Positions 19,301 through 28,292 of a stretch of DNA of 64,000 nucleotides are shown here, piece by piece. A program made the position numbers and the translations under genes. This DNA comes from Vibrio tasmaniensis. GTDB lineage: Bacteria > Pseudomonadota > Gammaproteobacteria > Enterobacterales > Vibrionaceae. Positions within the stretch are counted from its first letter, which is position 1. Each line of letters begins with the position of its first letter. The DNA lies in contig NZ_AP025510.1 of the NCBI RefSeq assembly GCF_024347635.1, positions 1,860,001 through 1,924,000 on the forward strand, given 5' to 3'. The notes below the pieces were generated by a model. It was given only the letters and a program-made list of their open reading frames with translations. It had not been told where the DNA came from and searched no databases.

Positions 19301-19855
19301 ATGCGCAAAATTTTACTTACTACCGCTATGCTATTGGCTTCTAGCCAAGCACTAGCTGTCGATGGACAACCAAATGAACAAGCACAAGTAATGAGCAACT
19401 TTAGCTACGATTACTTTGACGCACGTATCGGTGCGAGCCCAATTACATTTGGTGGTGCGTTCAGTAAGTCAATCCACCCGAATGCTCACGCAGTAGCGCG
19501 TATCGATTCAGAATTTGAAGGCGATTACGACTCTGCTGTCGGTCTTGGTTTCCACGCTCCAATTAACAACTGGGCAGATCTAACAGGTGAAATGCTAGCG
19601 CGTATAGTTCAACCTGCAGCCAAAAGCTCTCCTGATGTTGGTATGGAATTCAACGTTGGTGTTCGTCAATGGCTTGGTCCACAACTAGAAGTTGGTGGCA
19701 AAGGTGGTTACGTTTCTATCGATGACAAAGATGATTGGATCGGTTCTGCTTACGTTCGTTTCCACTCTACAGAGCTATTCTCTCTAGGTGCTGAAGTTCG
19801 TATCAACGACTTCTACGGTGATCAGTTAATGTTCACTACTCGTTTCAAGCTTTAA
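19301..19855 (+). CDS. Small outer-membrane beta-barrel protein
   Basis: A 184-residue protein with a clear signal peptide (MRKILLTTAMLLASSQALA, cleavage before VDG). The mature part has about eight amphipathic strands and ends in a C-terminal hydrophobic residue after an aromatic strand (FTTRFKL). It resembles the YfaZ type of vibrio barrel in general form, which I cannot confirm. The codon use is biased toward frequent codons, suggesting good expression. It is followed by a strong terminator and convergent with the tfoX-like gene. Confidence 0.65.
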   Translation: MRKILLTTAMLLASSQALAVDGQPNEQAQVMSNFSYDYFDARIGASPITFGGAFSKSIHPNAHAVARIDSEFEGDYDSAVGLGFHAPINNWADLTGEMLARIVQPAAKSSPDVGMEFNVGVRQWLGPQLEVGGKGGYVSIDDKDDWIGSAYVRFHSTELFSLGAEVRINDFYGDQLMFTTRFKL

Positions 19856-19913
19856 GTAGAACGAGCAAGCCCTTAATAAAAGCTTAGCTTTTAAAACGGC
19901 TAGATAGAAACAT

Positions 19914-19940
19914 AAAAACCGAGGAAATTCCTCGGTTTTT
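19914..19940. terminator. Bidirectional terminator between the barrel gene and tfoX
   Basis: AAAAACCGAGGAA and TTCCTCGGTTTTT form a perfect 13-bp palindrome around one A, with A and T runs on both sides. Confidence 0.85.
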
Positions 19941-19980
19941 ATGTATAAACAGTAATCTTAGGCATAGACGAACGATACCT

Positions 19981-20562
19981 TTAGTGGCAACTCTTTAATA
20001 ATTGCTGCTTGCGTGGCTCTTGTAATAGTTTCCAGTGAATACCATCAATTGCACCCGCAAATTTCCAAAGTAATTTTAGGTCAACATCGTTTCCGTACGC
20101 TTCGCGAACCTTATTAAACACTTCAGACGCGCCCAACTGCATAAACATTGAAACATCATCCACTCCAGCCTTTTTAACCATGCGTTCTAACGTCAGTTGC
20201 ATGTTAGGCAGATCCCTTAACCTACGGCTAGCTGATGATTTTTTGAAGCTACGCTGCTTAATTGAATTATCGATTGAAGTACGAATAATACTATCCAATT
20301 CAGGATGCTCGGATGTAAAAAGATCCGTGATGTCGTAGTAATTCACGGTTGCTGTCGTCTGCTTTTTTACATGACGATACTTTTCACAATCAAGCCCCGT
20401 CAGCTTTTTATCTAATAACTTCCCACCTCGAATGAATACACAATCTTCACTCAATAAAGCGAACATCGCGTCATTTTGAAAGAGGCCAATACCTCCAAAC
20501 ATAGAGCGTTTTTGATGTTCACCAAATTGATTCACGTAATTAACAAATGCTGTCTCGGTCAT
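19981..20562 (-). CDS. tfoX: TfoX/Sxy-family competence regulator
   Basis: A 193-residue protein with a TfoX N-terminal domain (about 5-100, MFGGIGLFQNDAMFAL and TVNYYDITDLF) and a TfoX C-terminal domain (about 115-190, RRLRDLPNMQLTLERM). In vibrios this protein switches on natural transformation genes when cells grow on chitin, acting with CRP. Its position near serC and a two-component pair resembles the tfoX locus of V. cholerae, and no c-di-GMP riboswitch is present upstream, which argues for tfoX rather than tfoY. The leader is structured (see other entries). The paralogue question is the main doubt. Confidence 0.82.
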   Translation of the reverse strand: MTETAFVNYVNQFGEHQKRSMFGGIGLFQNDAMFALLSEDCVFIRGGKLLDKKLTGLDCEKYRHVKKQTTATVNYYDITDLFTSEHPELDSIIRTSIDNSIKQRSFKKSSASRRLRDLPNMQLTLERMVKKAGVDDVSMFMQLGASEVFNKVREAYGNDVDLKLLWKFAGAIDGIHWKLLQEPRKQQLLKSCH

Positions 20563-20572
20563 ATCCGTTGAT

Positions 20573-20597
20573 CCTTAATCAAATTACCCCGATTAGG
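20573..20597 (-). promoter_or_regulatory. Leader hairpin that covers the tfoX Shine-Dalgarno
   Basis: On the minus strand CCTAATC (20597-20591) can pair with GATTAAGG (20580-20573) with one bulged A around a 10-base loop. The AAGG of the second arm is the ribosome-binding site for ATG 20562. In V. cholerae the tfoX leader is known to hide its ribosome-binding site until a chitin-induced small RNA (TfoR) opens it; this pairing fits that model but is inferred. Confidence 0.45.
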
Positions 20598-20654
20598 TTG
20601 ATCGCCAGACAAGCAGCTTTTTATGCGAAAAATTTCAAATCTAATTAAATATTT

Positions 20655-20684
20655 AGGTGAATATTATGGTTTCATTTGTCACCT
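20655..20684. repeat. Inverted repeat in the tfoX upstream region
   Basis: AGGTGA and TCACCT are separated by 18 bases. It lies between the tfoX start and the CRP-like site, within the expected long leader. Confidence 0.4.
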
Positions 20685-20758
20685 TTGAAATAAATGATAC
20701 TTCGAAAAGAAAAATAAGTCAGGGCTCAGTTCACATCAATCAGTTGAATATCCGTGCT

Positions 20759-20780
20759 TTTAATGATTTACATCACATTT
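20759..20780. promoter_or_regulatory. CRP-like site between tfoX and the HDOD gene
   Basis: The core is TGATTTACATCACATTT; within the 22-base window the right half-site matches the CRP consensus fully and the left half partly. The centre lies 207 bases upstream of the tfoX start. CRP control of tfoX is established in vibrios, which supports the assignment. The site could equally act on the divergent HDOD gene at 20919. Confidence 0.5.
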
Positions 20781-20918
20781 AACTATCAAATCACGCCAAA
20801 AATTTAATTCCTAGTGATACTCCCGTTCAAGTTATCACAGCTTATGTGGTTCGATGAGTATTGCCTCGCAGCATCGTGGCTTGTAAAATGGTACGACATA
20901 CATGTTCTTACTCTTAAT

Positions 20919-21839
20919 ATGAATCATTTATCATTTTTCTGGCTACCACAAAATAAAGCTCTTCTCCTTAAGGGCCTAGAATCCGAGTTTGCCCAACTTG
21001 TTGGACATTCCATCTCAGCGGGAAAAATAACTCTTCCTCCGATTCCTGAGGTTGTACTTAAAATTCAAAAGCTTTGTACTCTTGAACCAACAGGCGTCGC
21101 TGAAGTTGCCGAGTGCTTACTTGAAGACCCAGGGCTAACAGCAATCGTGATTCGTGTTGCTAACTCTGTTGTATTCAACAGACGCAATATCACTTGTGTC
21201 GATGTTATGACGGCCGTATCGCGTCTTGGTATATTGAGGGTGCGTGACATTGTCACGGCTCAGGCTATTGAGCAACTTAAACATTCCGTCAATTTGAGTA
21301 AAGAGTGTAACGAGCTATTGGTTCAGAGCGCTTCTGTATCAAAAGAACTCGCCGCAACTATGGTGTTAGTCACTAACCTATTTAAAGAGCTATCCCCTAC
21401 CGAATACCGTTATCTAGAGCATGAAAAGTCACTACTTGTTGGGTTGCTCGCAGACATAGGTTTGTTCTGTTTGGTTAGCGAATATCACCTCTACCTAGAC
21501 AACGGGAACTACTTAGATCACGACATCGCACTGCAAATATTCCAAGGCCAGTGTTCGGCGACAAGTAAGCTAGTTTTACGACGTTGGGGTTTCGACAGCG
21601 ACTTTATCGATGTTTGCAGTAACACCACTAATAGTCACGAAGAACGCGAAGTGTCTTACCTTGATATTGCGCGAATAGCTAACCACCTACTGATGTTTAG
21701 AAACAAGGATGACAACATCGATGAGCACGAAGTAGAACTGAACGTCACAGGAGCGGAAGTGCTTTATAAATTAAGCAACTTGAGCAAACCGGATTTTAAT
21801 GCAAAGCTAAGTGACGTGATCAATACTAGCGGCTTCTAA
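20919..21839 (+). CDS. HDOD domain protein
   Basis: About 306 residues. The HDOD domain spans roughly 25-230 and begins with the typical LPPIPEVVLKIQKL, followed by LLEDPGLTAIVIRVANS and a run of helices (LLVGLLADIGLF). HDOD proteins are non-catalytic HD-superfamily relatives used in signalling, often with c-di-GMP or chemotaxis systems. The start is uncertain: ATG 20919 fits the family start, although no good Shine-Dalgarno precedes it, and the open frame extends to 20814. Divergent from tfoX. Confidence 0.8.
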   Translation: MNHLSFFWLPQNKALLLKGLESEFAQLVGHSISAGKITLPPIPEVVLKIQKLCTLEPTGVAEVAECLLEDPGLTAIVIRVANSVVFNRRNITCVDVMTAVSRLGILRVRDIVTAQAIEQLKHSVNLSKECNELLVQSASVSKELAATMVLVTNLFKELSPTEYRYLEHEKSLLVGLLADIGLFCLVSEYHLYLDNGNYLDHDIALQIFQGQCSATSKLVLRRWGFDSDFIDVCSNTTNSHEEREVSYLDIARIANHLLMFRNKDDNIDEHEVELNVTGAEVLYKLSNLSKPDFNAKLSDVINTSGF

Positions 21840-21893
21840 GTTACTGTTAAATTGCTAATAAATGTAATATGAAGTCAATGCAATGGGGAAAGC

Positions 21894-22799
21894 ATGTTTA
21901 CAGGGATGATCTTTATATTTTCGCCACTCGTCGTGGGGTATCTTTTTTCAATATCAAACGCTCAGACGCTAGATTTTATCAACCGCTCTACTTCGCGGTT
22001 GATCTACGTGATTCTCGCTTTGATGGGACTAAGCTTAGCTGCCCTCGATAACCTAGGCAGTAACCTGCAGACAATCCTTCTATACACCGCCACCTTCTTT
22101 GTCTGCTTAAGCGTTTGTAACCTAATGGCGCTGCCCGCTATTGATAAGTTACTGCCACTCCAGACTGACAGCTGTAACAAGAAACTTCCTCTATCTTCTA
22201 TGGCGATGGAGTCTGGCAAACTCATCTTAGTGGTAGGTTCCGGCCTTATCGCTGGTTTAGTTCTGCCTATTGGACTTGGTTGGGTTGATACCGCCAGTGA
22301 ATGGATTCTGTTTGTTTTACTGTTCTTTATTGGCATTCAGCTACGCAATAGCGGACTAACACTTCGTCAGATCTTGCTCAACAAACACGGCATGGTAATC
22401 GCAATCGCGATCATCGTCACCTCAATGCTAGGTGGTGTCATTGCGGCTTATGTCCTTGATATCCCTCTGTTCAAAGCCTTGGCAATGTCTTCTGGGTTTG
22501 GCTGGTATTCATTAGCCGGCATCTTGATGGGCGACGCCTTTGGTCCTGTTTATGGCGGCGCTTCATTCATGCTTGAGCTGTTAAGAGAGTTAGTTGCCTT
22601 AGTACTGATTCCAGTGCTAATTCGCAGCTACCCATGTACTTCTATTGGCTATGCTGGTGCAACCGCGATGGATTTCACATTACCTGTTATTCAAACCACA
22701 GGTGGCGTTCGATGCGTCCCTGTCGCTATCGTAAGTGGCTTTATCCTCAGCCTGCTTGTCCCGATTTTGATGTTGTTCTTTGTATCTCTTGCTAACTAG
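21894..22799 (+). CDS. lysO: Lysine exporter LysO family
   Basis: A 301-residue protein with about eight hydrophobic segments and the LysO (formerly YbjE/DUF340) signature regions: MFTGMIFIFSPLVVGYLF at the start and GFGWYSLAGILMGDAFGP near 202. It resembles E. coli LysO along its length. LysO exports L-lysine and the toxic analogue thialysine from the cytoplasm. Start ATG 21894 has GGGGAAAG upstream. It follows the HDOD gene by 54 bases and could be co-transcribed. Confidence 0.88.
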   Translation: MFTGMIFIFSPLVVGYLFSISNAQTLDFINRSTSRLIYVILALMGLSLAALDNLGSNLQTILLYTATFFVCLSVCNLMALPAIDKLLPLQTDSCNKKLPLSSMAMESGKLILVVGSGLIAGLVLPIGLGWVDTASEWILFVLLFFIGIQLRNSGLTLRQILLNKHGMVIAIAIIVTSMLGGVIAAYVLDIPLFKALAMSSGFGWYSLAGILMGDAFGPVYGGASFMLELLRELVALVLIPVLIRSYPCTSIGYAGATAMDFTLPVIQTTGGVRCVPVAIVSGFILSLLVPILMLFFVSLAN

Positions 22800-22973
22800 A
22801 TCGCAGGAATAGCATTTGTTTTAGATTAGAATGCAACTCGAATACCCATGCCCAAGATACCGATACAGTTACCGAAATAAAAAGACACTAAGTGTCATTG
22901 CTCAACAAATAATGATCACGGTAATCTGTAACGACAAAGTTATAAAAAGAATAAACTTACAAAAGGAACCACT

Positions 22974-23501
22974 ATGAAACGCCTTTGCGTCGCATTACTG
23001 CTAGCTTCAACCTCGACTTTCTCTTTTGCAGCAGATTCAATGTCTGAGACAAACCAGTGCCAAGCAAAAAAATATGACGCGTACATCGACGCTTCTTTGA
23101 ATTGGTATGCCGATCTTGCGGCATTGACCTCTGAGCAATACCCAGAGCTAACAGAAGTAAGTGAGTGGTTCCTAGAAGGTCGTAAGCACCACTTTGAACT
23201 TAATCGTGCTGCGGTAAACTACTATCTAGTAAACGATTCAAGCAAAGTAGCTACCGAGCAATCTGTAGAAGGTTGGTTGCAATTAGAACAACACGACATT
23301 AAAACGCTATCAACACGTGATGATGAACTTGGTAAAATCGCGAAAACAACGTTCGACGACCGCCAATCAACGCCTCACGCTCAAAACTACGAGCTACGTT
23401 CTGCCTTTGCAGAGCTTCTTAGCCACCCCAAGCAAATCGACACAGCGCTGCAGCGTTACAACCAGTCGATTACCAAACTTGAAGCGATTAAGTGTAAATA
23501 A
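22974..23501 (+). CDS. Periplasmic protein, unknown function
   Basis: A 175-residue protein with a signal peptide (MKRLCVALLLASTSTFSFAA). The mature part is helical, rich in charged residues, with two cysteines far apart (in QCQAKK and the last KCK), which may form a disulfide linking both ends. I do not recognise the family. AAAGGAACC lies upstream of the ATG. The panP gene starts 118 bases later, after a hairpin. Confidence 0.6.
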   Translation: MKRLCVALLLASTSTFSFAADSMSETNQCQAKKYDAYIDASLNWYADLAALTSEQYPELTEVSEWFLEGRKHHFELNRAAVNYYLVNDSSKVATEQSVEGWLQLEQHDIKTLSTRDDELGKIAKTTFDDRQSTPHAQNYELRSAFAELLSHPKQIDTALQRYNQSITKLEAIKCK

Positions 23502-23547
23502 CCCTCAATTTACTATGCTTTATGGGAAGTTGGATTTCATAATTAAG

Positions 23548-23569
23548 ACGGGACATTGTTCCCGTTTTC
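23548..23569 (+). terminator. Terminator of the 175-aa periplasmic gene
   Basis: ACGGGA and TCCCGT with a six-base loop, followed by TTTT. It lies within the leader of panP. Confidence 0.6.
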
Positions 23570-23618
23570 GTTTAGATTATCCCGCTCGCGTCAATATAAG
23601 AAAAATAACTCGCTTGCT

Positions 23619-25262
23619 ATGGTTACGGAACAAAAAACAGCAGATGTTAGCTTCGACAGTCTTCTACGTATCTTTACAGTACCCGAAGGCCCAGATTCAA
23701 CACTCACTCAAATTGAAGACAAACTTTCAAGAAACCTGAATCAATTCTTACGTGAACACATTGTGGCTGAAGAAAAGCCGCTGCGTGAAATTGAGAAAGA
23801 TTTTTCAAATGCTCATATCCCAGAGCAGCCTGAGTTTGTTTCTGAACATACTGAGCATCTCCTCGATTCTCTCGTGTCTCACTCGGTTCACACGTCTTCG
23901 CCAAGTTTCATTGGCCATATGACCTCTGCGTTGCCGTACTTCCTGATGCCGCTTTCTAAAATCATGATTGCGTTGAATCAGAATCTAGTAAAAATCGAGA
24001 CCTCAAAAGCTTTCACTCCCCTAGAACGTCAAGTTCTGGGCATGTTACATCGCCTGATTTATCAAGATAGCGACCAGTTTTATTCTCGCTGGATGCACAG
24101 TGCAAACCACTCTTTAGGTGCGTTTTGTTCTGGTGGTACCATCGCGAATATTACGGCGCTTTGGGTTGCACGTAACAATGCACTAAAGGCACAAGGTTCG
24201 TTCAAAGGCGTAGAAAAAGAAGGCCTGTTTAAAGCCATGAAGCACTATGACTATGAAGGCCTAGCCATCTTAGTCTCTGAACGTGGTCACTACTCTCTGA
24301 AAAAAGCTGCGGATGTACTTGGTATTGGTCAAGAAGGTCTAGTGTCTGTTAAGACGGATAACGACAACCGCATTTGTACAGACGATCTAAGGCTCAAGAT
24401 TGAACAGCTCAAGCAGAACAAGATAAAGCCATTCGCTGTCATTGGTGTGGCAGGTACAACCGAAACCGGTAATATCGACCCTCTAAGAGACATTGCAGAG
24501 GTGTGTGCCGAATCTGATTGTCATTTCCATGTTGATGCCGCTTGGGGCGGTGCGACTCTAATGTCAAACAACCATCGTCATCTACTTGATGGTATTGAAT
24601 TGGCTGACTCAGTCACGATTGATGCGCATAAACAGCTTTATATCCCTATGGGTGCAGGCATGGTTTTGTTTAAGAAGCCAGATGCGATGACAGCGATTGA
24701 GCATCACGCTCAATACATCCTTCGTAAAGGTTCAAAAGACTTAGGTAGCCATACGTTAGAAGGCTCTCGTTCAGGTATGGCAATGTTGGTCTACGCCTCA
24801 ATGCACATCATTAGTCGTCCTGGATATGAACTGCTGATCGACCAGAGCATCAACAAAGCGCGCTACTTTGCCGATCTTATTAAAGAGCAGAACGACTTCG
24901 AACTGGTTTCAGAACCTGAGCTTTGCCTACTGACTTATCGCTATGTACCTGAATCAGTCAAAGCAGCACTGCTTAAAGCTGAGCCTGAACATCGTGTCGA
25001 ATTGAATGAGTTACTCAATGAGCTTACTAAGTTTATTCAGAAGAAGCAGCGTGAAACGGGTAAGTCTTTTGTATCGCGAACGCGTTTAAACCCCGAAGTA
25101 TGGGCGCATCAGCCAATCATCGTTTTCCGTGTAGTATTAGCAAACCCACTAACGGGCAATGATATCCTCTCTTCAGTGCTTGAAGAACAGCGTGAAATCT
25201 CTAAACTAGCACCTAACTTGATGAGTAAAATCACCAAACTGGTTAAGCTAATCAACGCATAG
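23619..25262 (+). CDS. panP: PLP-dependent aspartate 1-decarboxylase PanP
   Basis: A 547-residue group II PLP decarboxylase. The PLP lysine is in VTIDAHKQLYIPMGAG (about K340), preceded by HVDAAWGG. Length and N-terminal sequence match the vibrio PanP type, which makes beta-alanine from aspartate for pantothenate and CoA, replacing PanD. The start is placed at ATG 23619 (MVTEQKTADVS) by homology; the longer frame to 23556 runs through a terminator. Related glutamate decarboxylases are the main alternative. Confidence 0.85.
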   Translation: MVTEQKTADVSFDSLLRIFTVPEGPDSTLTQIEDKLSRNLNQFLREHIVAEEKPLREIEKDFSNAHIPEQPEFVSEHTEHLLDSLVSHSVHTSSPSFIGHMTSALPYFLMPLSKIMIALNQNLVKIETSKAFTPLERQVLGMLHRLIYQDSDQFYSRWMHSANHSLGAFCSGGTIANITALWVARNNALKAQGSFKGVEKEGLFKAMKHYDYEGLAILVSERGHYSLKKAADVLGIGQEGLVSVKTDNDNRICTDDLRLKIEQLKQNKIKPFAVIGVAGTTETGNIDPLRDIAEVCAESDCHFHVDAAWGGATLMSNNHRHLLDGIELADSVTIDAHKQLYIPMGAGMVLFKKPDAMTAIEHHAQYILRKGSKDLGSHTLEGSRSGMAMLVYASMHIISRPGYELLIDQSINKARYFADLIKEQNDFELVSEPELCLLTYRYVPESVKAALLKAEPEHRVELNELLNELTKFIQKKQRETGKSFVSRTRLNPEVWAHQPIIVFRVVLANPLTGNDILSSVLEEQREISKLAPNLMSKITKLVKLINA

Positions 25263-25621
25263 CCATTCAATTTTAGTTGCATCAAATTGAAAATTTCTTT
25301 CTTTTTGATGTAACTTAGCTGTCAGTTCATACTCAATTTGCATTCTTTTTGCTCAAACCCTCTTCCAATTCTGTAGTTTTCTAAAATTTTGTTGAGGTTT
25401 GTCATATTCTTAAGCATTCATGCCGTGTTTTTGTATTAGTGAATAGTGTGTTGGGTTTATACTGACTCTATGGTGCTAGTTAGCTTGATATCCATTTGAT
25501 GCAGTAGAATTTGCAATACCGAATATAAGTTTGGTTTTGTCTTTTCCTATATTTGTTTCAGCCATACCCCCTGGTAAAAGATATTAACTAGCAAGTTGTT
25601 CTCTATACCCTTGTGAACACT
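25263..25621. other. Intergenic region upstream of hexR
   Basis: 359 bases without a supported gene. A weak hairpin (GTTGCATCAAA with a partner having one G-T pair, 25276-25317) may terminate panP. The rest is A/T rich and should hold the hexR promoter; I could not identify a clear operator. Confidence 0.5.
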
Positions 25622-26476
25622 ATGAATACATTAGAAAAAATACAAAAAAACCTGGAAAATTTCAGCAAGTCTGAGCGTAAGGTAGCCGAAGTAATTATGG
25701 CTTCCCCTCAAACTGCAATTCATTCTAGCATTGCTACCTTAGCTAAAATGGCTGACGTGAGTGAGCCTACAGTTAACCGCTTCTGTCGTCGTTTAGACAC
25801 AAAGGGCTTCCCTGACTTTAAACTTCACCTAGCTCAAAGCTTGGCGAACGGTACACCTTACGTGAACCGTAATGTTGAAGAAGATGACGGCCCAGATGCT
25901 TACACGCATAAGATTTTTGAATCAACTATGGCTTGTCTAGATGTTGCTAAAAACAGTTTAGACGCGATGCAAGTAAACCGTGCGGTTGACTTGCTGACTC
26001 AAGCAAAACGCATTTCTTTCTTCGGACTGGGTGCCTCTTCTGCTGTAGCCAAAGATGCTCAAAACAAGTTCATTCGTTTCAATATCCCAATCACTTGTTT
26101 CGAAGACATCGTGATGCAACGTATGAGCTGCATTAACTGCAGTGATAACGATGTTATTGTTCTTATCTCTCACACTGGCCGCACTAAAAGCCAAGTAGAG
26201 ATTGCGAACTTAGCTCGTGAGAACGGCGCGACAGTTATCGCTATCACAGCAAAAGACTCTCCGCTAGATAAAGCGAGTTCTCTGTCTATCTCATTGGATG
26301 TACCGGAAGACACTGACGTTTACATGCCAATGGCAAGTCGTGTGGTTCAAATGACGGTTATTGATGTGTTAGCGACAGGCTTTACGCTTCGTCGTGGTTC
26401 TGGTTTCAGAGAGAACCTAAAACGCGTTAAAGAGTCACTTCGTGATTCACGTTACGAAAAGTACTCTCAGTTCTAA
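25622..26476 (+). CDS. hexR: RpiR-family regulator HexR
   Basis: A 284-residue protein with an HTH domain (about 1-75, MADVSEPTVNRFCRRL) and a SIS sugar-phosphate domain (about 110-260, SHTGRTKSQVEIA). It matches HexR of gamma-proteobacteria closely; HexR senses 2-keto-3-deoxy-6-phosphogluconate and controls glycolytic and Entner-Doudoroff genes. The start is ATG 25622; GTG 25613 is three codons upstream. No canonical HexR box was noticed near it. Convergent with the alcohol dehydrogenase gene. Confidence 0.9.
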   Translation: MNTLEKIQKNLENFSKSERKVAEVIMASPQTAIHSSIATLAKMADVSEPTVNRFCRRLDTKGFPDFKLHLAQSLANGTPYVNRNVEEDDGPDAYTHKIFESTMACLDVAKNSLDAMQVNRAVDLLTQAKRISFFGLGASSAVAKDAQNKFIRFNIPITCFEDIVMQRMSCINCSDNDVIVLISHTGRTKSQVEIANLARENGATVIAITAKDSPLDKASSLSISLDVPEDTDVYMPMASRVVQMTVIDVLATGFTLRRGSGFRENLKRVKESLRDSRYEKYSQF

Positions 26477-26530
26477 TCTTCTAAGGTACGAACAAAGTGC
26501 CTCTTAGATACGAACAAAAAGATAGCCATT

Positions 26531-26558
26531 AAAAAACGGAGCCTAGTGCTCCGTTTTT
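26531..26558. terminator. Bidirectional terminator between hexR and the alcohol dehydrogenase gene
   Basis: AAAACGGAGC and GCTCCGTTTT with a CTAGT loop; A-run on the left, T-run on the right. Confidence 0.85.
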
Positions 26559-26604
26559 GTTTGTCTGTTTTAAATACCTTATACCGCGAACATATCGAAG
26601 ACCG

Positions 26605-27906
26605 TCAAATAGTCCAACTATTGCCTTTCTCTACAACACTGTTCTCAGACGCATAAGAGTTAATGATGGTAAAACTCGACTCCGTAGCCTGCTCTGGGGC
26701 AAGTTGAGCAGTTTGATTCATCGAGGCTGTCTCATGGTATTCCCCTCCACAGCAGCACTCCTCACAAACCTGCTGAAGAATATGTACAAGCCTCTCTTGA
26801 TTCAACGGTAAAGGATTTCCTTTAATAGCCACTGATTTGAGCGCATCGGCAGACACCTCATCAAACTGAGCTTCGCAGACACCAAACTCCAGTAGGCTTG
26901 GAAGCTTTAACGTGTCCAACACTTCAGATAACCAAGCAATCGCGTCTTCTTCTTTTGCTTTTGCATTACCGGTCACTATCTGAGCGATGCGCTGATAACG
27001 CGCTAATATGTCGTTTCTTTGCTGCTCTTTCGCTACTGCAATGTTTTCTAGCATCACAAATGGCGCTAAGCGCGCTGTTATAACACTGTGTGGTGCAGAT
27101 ATCTTGCCACCTAACGCAGAAGCTAATCCGTGCGCGGCGCCAAGTTTGGCATTGGTTATTGCCATTCCACCGAGCATAGAAGCGAAGGCAAGATCAGAAC
27201 GCGCTTGAGGCTCATCATAAACGCACGCTTTAACCACAGAGCTACTTAACTTGCGTAGCCCTTCCTCACAGATCATATCGGTGAGTGAATTGGGTTCACC
27301 ACACACATAGGCTTCCATTAGATGGGTAAAGGCATCCATAGCACCACGCCCCGATAAATACAGATTGGTACCATGAGTTAGGGTTGGGTCAACAATCGCA
27401 ACATCGGCTAGCATGTCAGGGCTTCGAAGGCTGATTTTGACCTGATCTTGCCCTGATTTCAGCACCGCGTTTTTAGTGACTTCTGCACCTGTACTCGCTG
27501 TGGTTGGAATAGCGATAAACGGAAGCGGTTTGGTTTTCAGAGGAACATTACGCCCAACCACTTCGACATAGTCGTATAAATTACCTTGATTAGGTAAAAC
27601 CGCCGCCAAAGCTTTCCCCATATCAATCGCACTGCCTCCACCCATGGCCACGACCATGTCAGGTTTAAATCGCCGAGCAGACGTGGCAGCCTCTTCAACC
27701 ATTTTGATATTGGGTTCACCCGAAACTGCTATGTGCTGGTAACGCATACTCTGCGCATCGAGATAGTCAGTTACAATTGAAGTACGCTCTAATGTATTGC
27801 CAGTAACCAATAGGACGCTGTAACCATATTGATTAAAGAGAGACAATGAAGCGGAAAGTGCTCCATCACCAAAGATGATCTTTGTAGATGTCATAAATTG
27901 AAACAT
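26605..27906 (-). CDS. Iron-containing alcohol dehydrogenase with cysteine-rich tail
   Basis: A 433-residue group III (Fe) alcohol dehydrogenase. NAD-binding GGGSAIDMGKA (about 93) and metal ligands in GAMDAFTHLMEAYV (about 210), GAAHGLASALGG (about 270) and SAPHSVITARL (about 284) are present. The usual family length is about 380-390; here about 45-50 residues follow the normal end, starting with CEECCCGGEYH. AGGAGG five bases before ATG 27906 gives a firm start. The substrate is unknown. Confidence 0.85.
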   Translation of the reverse strand: MFQFMTSTKIIFGDGALSASLSLFNQYGYSVLLVTGNTLERTSIVTDYLDAQSMRYQHIAVSGEPNIKMVEEAATSARRFKPDMVVAMGGGSAIDMGKALAAVLPNQGNLYDYVEVVGRNVPLKTKPLPFIAIPTTASTGAEVTKNAVLKSGQDQVKISLRSPDMLADVAIVDPTLTHGTNLYLSGRGAMDAFTHLMEAYVCGEPNSLTDMICEEGLRKLSSSVVKACVYDEPQARSDLAFASMLGGMAITNAKLGAAHGLASALGGKISAPHSVITARLAPFVMLENIAVAKEQQRNDILARYQRIAQIVTGNAKAKEEDAIAWLSEVLDTLKLPSLLEFGVCEAQFDEVSADALKSVAIKGNPLPLNQERLVHILQQVCEECCCGGEYHETASMNQTAQLAPEQATESSFTIINSYASENSVVEKGNSWTI

Positions 27907-28136
27907 GGTGCCTCCTGCGCCTATGACCGAACAAAACTGCGAGCTCTTGGTTATTGGAAAATTGATTTGGGGAACTGGTGTTTTGGAATTTAACTTTTGA
28001 AATATGACCTTCGTATTTGCAACACAATCTCTGCATCCTAAATGCGAATACCCTAAAACGTCGTTACATCATGCTGCTTACCGAATATGGTTCCATACCC
28101 AGATAAAGGATGCCTCGTTCTATGTTTGTTTTTTTT

Positions 28137-28154
28137 GACAAGGTGCAACTTGTC
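28137..28154. promoter_or_regulatory. Palindrome over a TTGACA element
   Basis: GACAAG and CTTGTC flank GTGCAA, overlapping TTGACA at 28135-28140. A second nested repeat, GTGC / GCAC, covers 28143-28158. This arrangement suggests an operator that blocks a promoter; the regulator is not known. Confidence 0.35.
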
Positions 28155-28275
28155 GCACTAAAGATGGATTAAAGTCGTAATCTTAGGGGTAATTCACACT
28201 CTAAGACTGAGGGGGCTTAACGATGACAGTGGCCAGTAAACAAGACTCTACCCTTTTGTGATTAATATTTGTGCT

Positions 28276-28292
28276 GATAGGCAAAACCTATC
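28276..28292. promoter_or_regulatory. OxyR-type palindrome upstream of grxA
   Basis: GATAGGCAAAACCTATC contains ATAG-N7-CTAT, which is one full OxyR element; the expected second element further downstream (around 28299) is only weakly matched. grxA is an established OxyR target in E. coli. The site lies 140 bases before the start codon. Confidence 0.5.

Noticed and set aside
20563..20780. c-di-GMP riboswitch upstream of the TfoX-family gene, as for tfoY
   Set aside because: No GEMM-type conserved core such as GGGACGCAAAGCCTCC on the relevant strand.
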